53,116 bases of DNA from Acidobacteriaceae bacterium (GTDB lineage Bacteria; Acidobacteriota; Terriglobia; Terriglobales; Acidobacteriaceae): contig JASHQH010000242.1 of NCBI GenBank assembly GCA_030037635.1, forward strand, positions 1-53,116. The letters are read 5' to 3'. Below the pieces are notes generated by a model, which was not told the DNA's origin, made no database searches, and worked only from the letters and a program-made list of their open reading frames with translations. Within the stretch, counting starts at the first letter, position 1. Each line of letters begins with the position of its first letter. The translations under genes and the position numbers were made by a program. This document shows, piece after piece, positions 1-6,868 of this stretch.

Positions 1-515
1 CGTAGTTCGGCGCTGAAGGGAACAACTCGGGTTTTGTTGCCCTTCCCGTCCAGCCGCACCAGCAGATTGTCGAAGTCAATGGCGTCTGTGCACAGCGAGA
101 GCACTTCGCTGATGCGTGCTCCCACATCGAACAGGAACAGCATGATTAGGTGCGTGCGCAAATCGGCTGCACTCGGCTTGTAGGCCACCAGCCGATGAAT
201 TTGCTGCTCGGAATAGACGGCCAAGTTGTTCTGTGGTTCCTTGAGCCGTGCAAGTCTAGGATGCTTGCAGCCCGGCCCGCACTTTGTCTCAGGGGATGCA
301 AGCCAATGTGTGTAGGCATTCCAGCATGTAATTGCGCTGTTGATGCCAGTGGGCTTCAGGGCGCGTTCGCGCATCGCAATCACGGCGCTCTGGAGGTCTG
401 CTTGTGAGGGGTTTTCTGGAATCAAGGCCAAGCAGTATTCGTACCAGCCGAGCGTCGCGGGCGAGACGCAAACGAAGTATTTACGGTGTTTGATGAAGTC
501 AGAGAAACCAGCCAT
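1..515 (-). CDS. Tyrosine recombinase/phage-type integrase (C-terminus off window)
   Basis: The minus-strand frame opens at an ATG (513-515) and stays open to the left window edge, giving about 171 residues. It begins MAGFSDFIKHRKYF. Residues near the edge read FLFDVGARISEVLSL, the box I motif of tyrosine recombinases that carries the first catalytic arginine, followed by an acidic strand-turn segment and RLDGKGNKTRVVPFS, the lysine-bearing beta-hairpin typical of the XerC/XerD/integrase fold. The rest of the catalytic domain (H-x-x-R and the tyrosine) lies outside the window. The N-terminal part is a SAM-like core-binding domain by position. The gene starts only 60 bases from the 5' end of tRNA-Pro and points away from it, which suggests an integrated element extending to the left. 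A Xer housekeeping enzyme is less likely because of that tRNA adjacency. Confidence 0.8.
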   Translation of the reverse strand, partial: MAGFSDFIKHRKYFVCVSPATLGWYEYCLALIPENPSQADLQSAVIAMRERALKPTGINSAITCWNAYTHWLASPETKCGPGCKHPRLARLKEPQNNLAVYSEQQIHRLVAYKPSAADLRTHLIMLFLFDVGARISEVLSLCTDAIDFDNLLVRLDGKGNKTRVVPFSAEL

Positions 516-574
516 CGAATTTTCTCCCCAAGGGGTCAAATTCGAGGCGAAATGTTGTAAATACATGATTCTAA

Positions 575-651
<77 letters not shown>

Positions 652-1057
652 ATAAAATCAATAGTTTAGACCGAAGTTAGCGGAGTCTCATCTTCTTGAG
701 TAGTCATTTCTCTCAGAGAACCGTGCGGACCGTGGTTGGCGAGACATCTCCCGGAATGGAATTTCTCCCTGAACGATCCCCTACTGCTTCGTAGCAACCG
801 CTTTTTGCGCGAATCTCGCAGCCATTCAATGTAAATTCGTGGCAATCAACAGGCCGCATCCGAGTGCGAAGGCTACGAAGTCTCTTCCGCTTTTGGGCGA
901 GCTACGCACGACCGTTCGTGGCGCATCGCTCGAAATCATGAGAAGCGAGTCGCACGGCACCTGACAGCTCGACCGGGCAGTGTTTTGTTTGAGGTGGCCC
1001 CGTAAGCGAATCGTGTCAGCGTGGACTCCAAAGGAATAGGGAGAAAGGTCACGTGCA
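652..1057. other. Intergenic region between tRNA-Pro and bactofilin gene
   Basis: About 400 bases follow the tRNA. I see no convincing open reading frame, tRNA-derived direct repeat or terminator with a T tract. The last bases before the next gene contain a usable ribosome binding site (GGGAGAAAGG). Confidence 0.5.
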
Positions 1058-1678
1058 ATGTGGAGATCAAACCAGTCAGAAGTGAGTTACTCCGCTCCGA
1101 GTGCTATACCCGCAACACCATATCCAGCCAACGTCCCGTGGCCCGTTGAGTTTGATACGTGCACTGTCGGCATGGCCAATCACGAATCTTTCATCGGCAG
1201 AGGCCTGTTCCTCAAAGGAGAAATCACGGGCTCAGGGTCGCTGTTAATGGACGGAGTGATCGAAGGGAGCATCAATTTGCGCGGCGACCGCGTTACGCTG
1301 GGCCGTCACAGTCAAGTGGCCGCAAGGATTACCGCCGGCGAACTTGTCGTTCACGGCGAGGTCCGCGGCGATCTTCGTGTTGCTGACCTCATAACCATAT
1401 GTTCCGATGGGTCCATGACCGGCGACGTCACGGCCGCACGCATCCTCATTGAGGATGGAGCTTTCCTGAATGCGAGTGTCGACGCCCGCCAGAATAAGAC
1501 AGAGACGTCTGTTCCAGCCGCGCCTCGGCTAGATGCATCTCAGCCAGTTGGATTTCGGCAGGTTGAACTGCTCGGAAAGAAGCTGACCACGGGGGCGAAG
1601 GTACCACTCGCGAAGAAGCATCGTCAAAGCGAGGGCCGTCAAAGCCGTCAATTGGAAAGTGCATCTTGCATGGGCTGA
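1058..1678 (+). CDS. Bactofilin family polymer-forming cytoskeletal protein
   Basis: The 206-residue product has a bactofilin (DUF583) core at about residues 42-148. It starts ESFIGRGLFLKGEITGSGSL, and the repeats after that fit a right-handed beta-helix with hydrophobic residues every few positions (MDGVIEGSINL, ELVVHGEVRGDL, ITICSDGSMTGDV). Bactofilins polymerise without nucleotide into cytoplasmic or membrane-associated filaments that organise cell-envelope or polar proteins. The unstructured 40-residue N-terminus and basic C-terminal tail (KKLTTGAKVPLAKKHR) are normal for the family and often mediate membrane or partner binding. GGGAGAAAGG lies upstream of the chosen ATG; an internal ATG at 1172, just before the core, is an alternative start. 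No M23 peptidase gene, a frequent bactofilin neighbour, is adjacent. Confidence 0.88.
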   Translation: MWRSNQSEVSYSAPSAIPATPYPANVPWPVEFDTCTVGMANHESFIGRGLFLKGEITGSGSLLMDGVIEGSINLRGDRVTLGRHSQVAARITAGELVVHGEVRGDLRVADLITICSDGSMTGDVTAARILIEDGAFLNASVDARQNKTETSVPAAPRLDASQPVGFRQVELLGKKLTTGAKVPLAKKHRQSEGRQSRQLESASCMG

Positions 1679-1911
1679 ACCCCCGTTCACAAGCAGCTCA
1701 GCTAGTGGCGCTCACATAACAGCCTTCCCTACGTTTACGGAGGGCCTCAAAGACTCCGTTGATACCGTCGCCGGGGAGGCCCAAACACCGTGTCCACGCC
1801 CCACTCCGCCGGCCGCTTGACAAGTACATCCGAAGCATACATAAGGGCAATCCTCATTGATCTGCGATGCCAGGCGAGTTCCGAGTCAACCCCGACCGTC
1901 GCGATGAGTAG

Positions 1912-1930
1912 CGCAATCCGGCGGATTGCG
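1912..1930. repeat. 9-bp perfect inverted repeat with one-base spacer
   Basis: CGCAATCCG and CGGATTGCG flank a single G in the gap between the bactofilin gene and the small minus-strand gene at 1960. There is no T tract, so it is more likely an operator-like dyad or a remnant than a terminator. The rest of 1679-1959 shows nothing convincing. Confidence 0.4.
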
Positions 1931-1959
1931 TCTCGACATGCTTGCGATATCAAACGCGC

Positions 1960-2202
1960 TTAGGCCGCCTTACGTGCGTCGATCTTTCGCACGCGCGTAA
2001 TGAGAATTTCCTTCACCCGCTCGAGGCTTTGTTTTTGTGAGACGCTTAGTCGCTTCCCGGCGTACGCGATATATACGGTGAGTAGCCGAAGCCCTCCGGC
2101 CGGACCGCTTGAGAAAAGTTCCGTTGAGGAAAGCAGGTCGGCCATAACTTGGGGAGGTGTTGTAAATATGCCTGCGAGCGAGGCGGCGTTACGCATTTTC
2201 AT
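1960..2202 (-). CDS. Small hypothetical protein, 80 residues
   Basis: An 80-residue frame begins with ATG after an AAGGGTGATC-type ribosome binding site and ends with a strongly charged amphipathic helix (SVSQKQSLERVKEILITRVRKIDARKAA). I do not recognise a family. It is co-directional with, and 31 bases downstream of, the DUF892 gene, so co-transcription is plausible. Residues 1-45 are of low complexity and uncharged. Codon usage does not settle the matter by eye, so this is only a moderately supported gene. Confidence 0.4.
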   Translation of the reverse strand: MKMRNAASLAGIFTTPPQVMADLLSSTELFSSGPAGGLRLLTVYIAYAGKRLSVSQKQSLERVKEILITRVRKIDARKAA

Positions 2203-2233
2203 TTAAAGATCACCCTTCAATGGAGTAAACAAT

Positions 2234-2743
2234 CTAAACGACTTTCTTGGTTGTTGTATTTATTCGCGTTGCGATGTTTGCGAGCTGCTGCGCCACTTCG
2301 CGCTCTTCGCGAAATGATTCTTCGAGTAACCGGAGATCGTCGTCTCGCCCAAGAGCCATGGCGAATTGACAAAGAGTTTCATAGAACGAAAGTTCGTAGT
2401 GCTTGATACGACGCGCCACAGCCAGCAGCGCTGTGTTGCGAACGGACTCGTGCGCCGCTTCCCGAGCCAGGTCTTCCGCCTCATCGAACAATGCATAAGC
2501 GGTCTTGCATTTGATTGGCTGAGACTCGTCGCTTACCCGGCTCAGCATTTCCAGCAGCCGACCGGCCTGCCGTTCGCTGTCTTGCCAATGCGTGTTGAGG
2601 ACCTCCCTGAGCTCCTCATCCACTGCCGCGTCATGAAGAAACAACGACTTCATTGCGATGGTTTCCTCGGCAGAGAGCAGCAAACGCAGTTCCTGAATAT
2701 AGAGAGATTGAAGATCAGGAATCTTCTCGATCATCATTTTCAT
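2234..2743 (-). CDS. DUF892 (YciE/YciF-like) ferritin-like protein
   Basis: The protein (169 residues) matches the DUF892 ferritin-like family. It has a start IPDLQSLYIQELRLLLSAEE, two long acidic helices, DEAEDLAREAAHESVRNTALLAVARRIKHYELSFYE in pieces around residues 100-135, and a final helix rich in E and R. Members form four-helix bundles with E-x-x-H type metal ligands and are induced by stress, stationary phase or desiccation; their exact reaction is not settled. I chose the ATG at 2743 because GGAG lies six bases before it. ATG 2755 and ATG 2737 are in frame alternatives. The family often sits with DUF3309, lmo0937-type proteins and SDR dehydrogenases, as it does here. Confidence 0.85.
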   Translation of the reverse strand: MKMMIEKIPDLQSLYIQELRLLLSAEETIAMKSLFLHDAAVDEELREVLNTHWQDSERQAGRLLEMLSRVSDESQPIKCKTAYALFDEAEDLAREAAHESVRNTALLAVARRIKHYELSFYETLCQFAMALGRDDDLRLLEESFREEREVAQQLANIATRINTTTKKVV

Positions 2744-3059
2744 CGGTGTCTCCATGACTTGGGGCGTAGCAACCCGCCGTCGGGTTGGATCCCGCGCGTT
2801 CTATTGACAAATCCGGCTGTCGAATCGCGACTTGCGAACCATCTCGTGTTGGAAGTTGCCGGAGTGAACTTGCCCTTACGCTTTGGGATGCAGCGATTTT
2901 TGGCTTCGTTGCTCCTCTCTGGTGCTGGGGCCTTTCAAGCGAGGGAGCCGCAGACTCTCGTGGGCGATCCAAGGGAGCTGCGGCGGTTCCGCTGAAAGAC
3001 GAAAGCAACCTTCATCGACCTTCCTGTCTCTACCAGAGTCAGATGGCGGAGGAAGCGCA
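2744..3059. other. Intergenic region upstream of the DUF892 gene
   Basis: This divergent gap separates the DUF892 gene from the 54-residue membrane protein. Frames that cross it lack ribosome binding sites and family features. I see no convincing promoter pair or hairpin. Confidence 0.4.
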
Positions 3060-3224
3060 ATGTCGATCGTAGAGTGGGCCGGCGGGCAAACAAATGGTCT
3101 CGGGTCCCAAGCGAGTAGCTCAACCGGGGCCGAGTATTTTGTGGTTGCCCTTATCGCAATTGTGCTGGCGCTAGTTGTGTGGGTCTTCATCCGAACGAGC
3201 ATGCGACAGTCATCGAAACAATAA
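3060..3224 (+). CDS. Small single-pass membrane protein, 54 residues
   Basis: ATG at 3060 follows GGCGGAGGAAGC, a strong ribosome binding site. The product has a soluble Gly/Ser/Thr-rich N-terminus of about 24 residues, one hydrophobic helix (FVVALIAIVLALVVWVF) and a short basic C-terminus (IRTSMRQSSKQ), so an N-out/C-in orientation is likely. I know no named family for it. It lies among other small stress-type membrane proteins. Confidence 0.55.
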   Translation: MSIVEWAGGQTNGLGSQASSSTGAEYFVVALIAIVLALVVWVFIRTSMRQSSKQ

Positions 3225-3459
3225 AGCTGCAGCCGCGTCGGGATGCTCGATCGATTTGGCGAAAAGTCTCTGTCTTATCGGTTAGCAGGCGCACCTGCGG
3301 ATATTGTCGTTGGAGGCGACAATCCAGTGAGATGCGCACTTGAGGGAAGCGGTTTGCCAAGCGCGCCGGTCAGACTGCAGTTCAGTGAGGCGTCTGCGGA
3401 ATTCAGTGACTCCTGCGGGAGCGGCTCCGTGCCTGACCCTGCGGGAAGGGGCTCGAAGG

Positions 3460-3609
3460 TTAATGTCTCTTGAAGTTCTGCACCTCGCGCTCGTGCTGCT
3501 TCGCCTTTTCCAGAGTGGCGAATGTGCCCAAGTTGCGCCGCTTGCCTGTTGCAGGATTTTTCTTGCGCGAATATAAGCGGAACTGTCCGGATTTGAGCCG
3601 CCGAATCAT
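3460..3609 (-). CDS. Conserved very small basic protein, 49 residues
   Basis: The translation MIRRLKSGQFRLYSRKKNP continues with TGKRRNLGTFATLEKAKQHEREVQNFKRH and then TAA. It resembles a widespread uncharacterised bacterial family of about 50 residues with the pattern RLKSG-YRLYSRKKNPKTGKRRNLGTF-T-EEAEKHEREVQ-FKR, reminiscent of the short N-terminal arm-binding beta-sheet domain of integrases. An upstream GTG at 3618, preceded by AGAGGG, would add three residues. The product is about 30% Arg/Lys. It may bind nucleic acid, but that is inference. Confidence 0.72.
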   Translation of the reverse strand: MIRRLKSGQFRLYSRKKNPATGKRRNLGTFATLEKAKQHEREVQNFKRH

Positions 3610-3828
3610 ATTCACCACGGATGCCCTCTACGATCAGCTCGTTGTCCACGGCTGATATTCCCTGCCAACGATCAAGCAATCCGGCTTTTCGCTAGGCGGC
3701 CTTCTTTCGTTTTTCGTGCCGCTTGCACCTAAATTGTGTCGTAGCAGATTCACAGTCCAGTGCGAAAGGGGCGTCCAGATCGCCACAAGGAACGTAGCTG
3801 TCCTGACTCAAGCACGAGCGGCCAGATT

Positions 3829-3978
3829 TCAAATCACTCTCAACAAGAGGAGGATGACGACAATCAGAAGCATCAATCCAAGGCCTCCGCTTGGGTACGG
3901 CCCCCAATTGCGGCTGTAAGGCCAAGCCGGGATTGCGCCAATCAGCAGGAGAACCAGAATGATTAAGAGAATTGTCAT
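3829..3978 (-). CDS. DUF3309 family small membrane protein
   Basis: The 49-residue product MTILLIILVLLLIGAIPAW continues PYSRNWGPYPSGGLGLMLLIVVILLLLRVI. This is the DUF3309 pattern: two hydrophobic helices joined by a W-P-x-S-x-x-W-G-x-x-P-S-G-G-L-G loop. The family is common in soil bacteria of several phyla and its role is unknown. GAGGAG lies seven bases before the ATG; a GTG two codons upstream overlaps that site and is less likely. Confidence 0.85.
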   Translation of the reverse strand: MTILLIILVLLLIGAIPAWPYSRNWGPYPSGGLGLMLLIVVILLLLRVI

Positions 3979-4189
3979 AGCCACGCTCCTCGGCCATCAA
4001 GGTCCTGTCTGCGCCTGCAATCAACCGAAATGAGCAAGCGTCAGTCGTCCTTGCTATATTGCGATGATTCTTGGATTGGATAAGTTGGCTCTAAACGGGA
4101 AGCCGCAGAGTTCTTGCGCATTAAAGCAGCTGCGAATCCTCTTCGGCAGCTTTCTCGGAGAATGGGATTTGGTCGCTGAGTTTCCGCGC

Positions 4190-4960
4190 TTATTGCTCGT
4201 GGTAATTGCGCATCAGTCCACCGTCGATAACAAAAGTGGAGCCGGTAATGTACGAAGCATCATCGGAGCAGAGGAAGGCAACCATCCCTGCCACATCTTT
4301 CGGGGTTCCCAGGCGCCCGAGGGGAATATTCGCAAGCAGTGCGTTAAGCTTGGGCTTGTCTTCGAGCAGAGCTCTGTTGATCGGCGTGGCGATGGCTCCG
4401 GGGGCGATGTTGTTGACGGTGATTCCCAGCGGCCCCAATTCAACTGCGAGGTCGTGCATCAGCATGCGCAGCCCACCTTTGGCGCAACAATACGTGGCGA
4501 ATCCAGGAAAGGCCATATCCTCATGGACGGAACTGATGTTGACAATGCGGCCTGGCTTGTCGGCTTCGCGCAATCGACGCACAAAAGCCTGGGTAAGGAA
4601 GAATGGTCCGCGCAGGTTTACGGCCATCACCTGGTCGTAGTCTCCTTCCGGAGTGTCCCAAAAGTCCGACTTCCGCTCCATTCCGGCGTTATTAACCAGG
4701 ATGTCCGCAGAACCAAAGCGCTCCCACGCGGCGCCGATGAGTTTCTGCACGTCGTGCATCCTGGTAACATCAGCCTTGACGATTTCTCCGTCGCTGCCCG
4801 CATCTTTGATCGCGCGCTCAGTCTCTTCTGCTCCTTCCGGATGGCCGATGTAATCGACAATCACCTTGGCGCCTTCGCAGCCAAGGCGCGTGGCAATGCC
4901 CTGGCCGATGCCCGAGCTTGCTCCTGTGACGATCGCCACCTTACCCTTTATTCCTCGCAT
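4190..4960 (-). CDS. SDR family oxidoreductase, glucose 1-dehydrogenase-like
   Basis: This 256-residue classical short-chain dehydrogenase has TGASSGIGQ (residues 13-21, Rossmann NAD(P)-binding turn), VNNAG (near residue 90), a catalytic serine in NISSVHE, and Y-x-x-x-K as YCCAK (near residue 160). The segment GPLGITVNNIAPGAIATPIN and the ending YITGSTFVIDGGLMRNY are typical of the glucose 1-dehydrogenase (Bacillus Gdh) branch. That enzyme oxidises beta-D-glucose to gluconolactone in the cytoplasm, but paralogs act on other sugars and polyols, so the substrate is uncertain. It stands alone on the minus strand with MgtC divergent. Such SDR genes often lie in stress-response clusters with DUF892 proteins. 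Confidence 0.88.
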   Translation of the reverse strand: MRGIKGKVAIVTGASSGIGQGIATRLGCEGAKVIVDYIGHPEGAEETERAIKDAGSDGEIVKADVTRMHDVQKLIGAAWERFGSADILVNNAGMERKSDFWDTPEGDYDQVMAVNLRGPFFLTQAFVRRLREADKPGRIVNISSVHEDMAFPGFATYCCAKGGLRMLMHDLAVELGPLGITVNNIAPGAIATPINRALLEDKPKLNALLANIPLGRLGTPKDVAGMVAFLCSDDASYITGSTFVIDGGLMRNYHEQ

Positions 4961-5120
4961 ATTCTCTCCTTGCGTGCTCTAAGTCCCGCAGCTCTCTCTA
5001 ATTGGAGGCCGAAACGGTCGCGACGAGTTGCAAAAAGACTTCTAAGCCGTGGTTAAACGTCTGCGCGCAAGTCGATTCTTATTGGGCAGCTCGCTCCGAA
5101 TAGCATCCCGTTTGCCTGGA

Positions 5121-5852
5121 ATGGAATCCAAGTTCAACGTGCCAACCGAAATCCATTGGCCTGCGATCGCTCTTCGGCTCCTGCTGACCGTGGCTGCTGG
5201 GAGCTTGCTAGGCATGGAACGAAGCAGGACCGGACATCCCGCCGGGCTACGCACCACCTTGCTGGTGACGCTGGCGGCGTCTGTGGCAATGATTCAGATG
5301 AACCTGCTGATTCCCACCAATGGGAAACCTAGTGACTCCTATGCGGTGATGGACCTGATGCGTCTTCCTCTGGGAATCCTAACCGGCGTAGGGTTCATTG
5401 GCGCCGGGGTGATTGTCAGAAAGAATGAACTGGTTCTGGGAATTACAACCGCCGCAACCATGTGGTTCGCCACGGTGGTCGGACTTTGCATGGGCGGAGG
5501 TCAATTGATCCTCGGGTCAGTATCTGCTGCAATTGGATTTGTGGTTTTATGGGGTTTTCGCGCTGTGGAACGGCGATTTGAGCGATATCAGCGTGCGCAG
5601 TTGAAAGTCTTGGTGCAGGGTGATGAAGTTACGCCGCAGCAGTTGCGGGAGAAACTTAAGGCTTCAGACTTTCAAATCAAATCATTTTCTCTGTCCAGTT
5701 ACAATACCCAACGGCGACGGAGTATGGACTGTGATCTGCGTTGGGCTTCGAGTTCAGGGAATGAGACCTCCGTTCCGGCATTGGTGGCGGAACTTGAGCG
5801 TTTGCCAGGAGTGATCCAGCTGGAATGGACCGCATCGAGTTCAGGACCTTAG
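5121..5852 (+). CDS. MgtC/SapB family membrane protein
   Basis: The product (243 residues) has four or five hydrophobic segments followed by a cytoplasmic C-terminal domain of about 90 residues. Family signatures are LLGMERSRTGHPAGLRTTLLV (in pieces) and LTGVGFIGAGVIVRK, which match the MgtC/SapB membrane domain. The C-terminal part resembles the ACT-like domain found in longer MgtC relatives. Proteins of the family support growth at low magnesium and modulate membrane energetics; many environmental homologs have no proven role. I chose the ATG at 5121 because the first helix follows at a normal distance; an in-frame ATG at 5049 would add 24 mostly basic residues. Confidence 0.85.
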   Translation: MESKFNVPTEIHWPAIALRLLLTVAAGSLLGMERSRTGHPAGLRTTLLVTLAASVAMIQMNLLIPTNGKPSDSYAVMDLMRLPLGILTGVGFIGAGVIVRKNELVLGITTAATMWFATVVGLCMGGGQLILGSVSAAIGFVVLWGFRAVERRFERYQRAQLKVLVQGDEVTPQQLREKLKASDFQIKSFSLSSYNTQRRRSMDCDLRWASSSGNETSVPALVAELERLPGVIQLEWTASSSGP

Positions 5853-6001
5853 GCGGTCGATTCACCTGGGACACAAAGAACGATAACTCGAGCGGCTGCA
5901 GCCAGGCAGAGCACAGAAGAGGCAAAGATACCATGCAACCGTGACCTGCGCGGAACCATCACATAATCAGAGCTATAAAGCCCTTCGCGAGAGGCCGTCA
6001 A

Positions 6002-6154
6002 ATGTTGTGGACTATTTTCGTAATTCTCTTGATTCTATGGCTGATTGGTTTTATTGGGTTCCACGTGATCGGATGGTACATTCATCTGCTTCTTGTGGTG
6101 GCCCTCATTGTTCTGCTGATCCAATTGATCACGGGCAGAAGGCCCGCGGTGTAG
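6002..6154 (+). CDS. lmo0937-type small membrane protein
   Basis: The 50-residue product MLWTIFVILLILWLIGFIG continues FHVIGWYIHLLLVVALIVLLIQLITGRRPAV. It matches the lmo0937 family: a start MLWTI-VILL-LWL-G, a central G-x-x-I-H-L-LLV-A-IVLL and a basic end G-R-R. It should form two short transmembrane helices. GAGG lies seven bases before the ATG. Family function is unknown; it is frequent in general-stress regulons and beside DUF3309 and DUF892 genes. Confidence 0.85.
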   Translation: MLWTIFVILLILWLIGFIGFHVIGWYIHLLLVVALIVLLIQLITGRRPAV

Positions 6155-6421
6155 CCAACGGAGACGGAAGTACAATCTACCGTAGTTTTGCATACCAGGT
6201 TGTGCACCGAATTGAGCCTTTCAAAGGTGACAACATAAATAGCCAGGCTTGTGCTGCGGCCGCGGACTTATGCCGCATGAAGTGCATGTTGATGAATCGT
6301 TTCTGAGATCTGGGTCAGCTTTCTTGTCGGGAGCTTTTTCTTCATCCACAGTTTGCTGGAGTACGCAGAAGACTTGCCCCTTGCCTAGCTCCTTTGCATA
6401 ATTGCGGACTGTCCCATAAGG

Positions 6422-6868
6422 GGCCATCCGATTACGCTCTACGTCTACGCTAGCGCCGACGCCCAATTCATGCTGTATGAATATCAGGGCACAACGTTCG
6501 ACTACGAAAACGGCGCCTTCTCGCAGATTCCCATTCACTGGAGCGACAAAGCCGGAGAGCTGGCCATCGGGCCACGTTCGGGAACGTCTGAAGGTATGCA
6601 ACGCAGCCGGACCTTCAGCATCGTGCTGGTGTCGAAAGCGCGTCCGACAGGTTTCTCTTTCGCGCCCTCCTCGACACGAACGGTGACGTATACCGGCGAT
6701 GAGGTTCGTGTAAAGCCAAAATCGCCGTCCGCCACGAGCCTTTCAGCGAATCCGGAAAGAGAGAATCTGCATAATGAGGCACGTTCGGCTCTTCATGTTT
6801 GTAGCGCGCCGATCGACACTAAAATGCTGAGCGCGGCTTCATCTGGTTTGTTGCCAGGTCAGAGGTAA
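6422..6868 (+). pseudogene. Remnant of GH31 alpha-glucosidase/alpha-xylosidase C-terminal domain (DUF5110)
   Basis: From about 6425 the plus strand reads HPITLYVYASADAQFMLYEY, then QGTTFDYENGAFSQIPIHW, SDKAGELAIG, GTSEGMQRSRTFSIVLV and TYTGDEVRVKP. This is the order of the C-terminal beta-sandwich of GH31 glycosidases (L-x-V-Y-x-G-x-D-A-x-F-x-L-Y-E-D-x-G-x-x-x-Y-x-x-G and G-x-x-x-G-M-x-x-x-R-T-F). The catalytic barrel is absent: the frame is closed by a TAG at 6386 and the 270 bases upstream show no GH31 sequence. The recognisable part ends near 6719, and the frame runs on into the 3' end of the histidine kinase gene. It is a truncated relic, perhaps left by a deletion during rearrangement of the region. 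Confidence 0.75.

Noticed and set aside
1747-1953. 68-codon minus-strand frame downstream of the 80-residue gene
   Set aside because: It starts only with TTG, has no ribosome binding site and no family features, and runs through an inverted repeat.
3275-3679. 134-codon minus-strand frame
   Set aside because: It overlaps in another frame the recognisable 49-residue conserved protein and has low-complexity composition.
3692-4024. 110-codon minus-strand frame
   Set aside because: It is an out-of-frame reading of the DUF3309 gene, whose correct frame is clearly recognisable.
4064-5056. 330-codon plus-strand frame, with a TATATT sequence just before its start
   Set aside because: It is antisense to the SDR gene, which has all family motifs; the long frame is a high-GC shadow.
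6221-6601. 126-codon minus-strand frame
   Set aside because: It is antisense to the GH31 remnant and has no family features or ribosome binding site.
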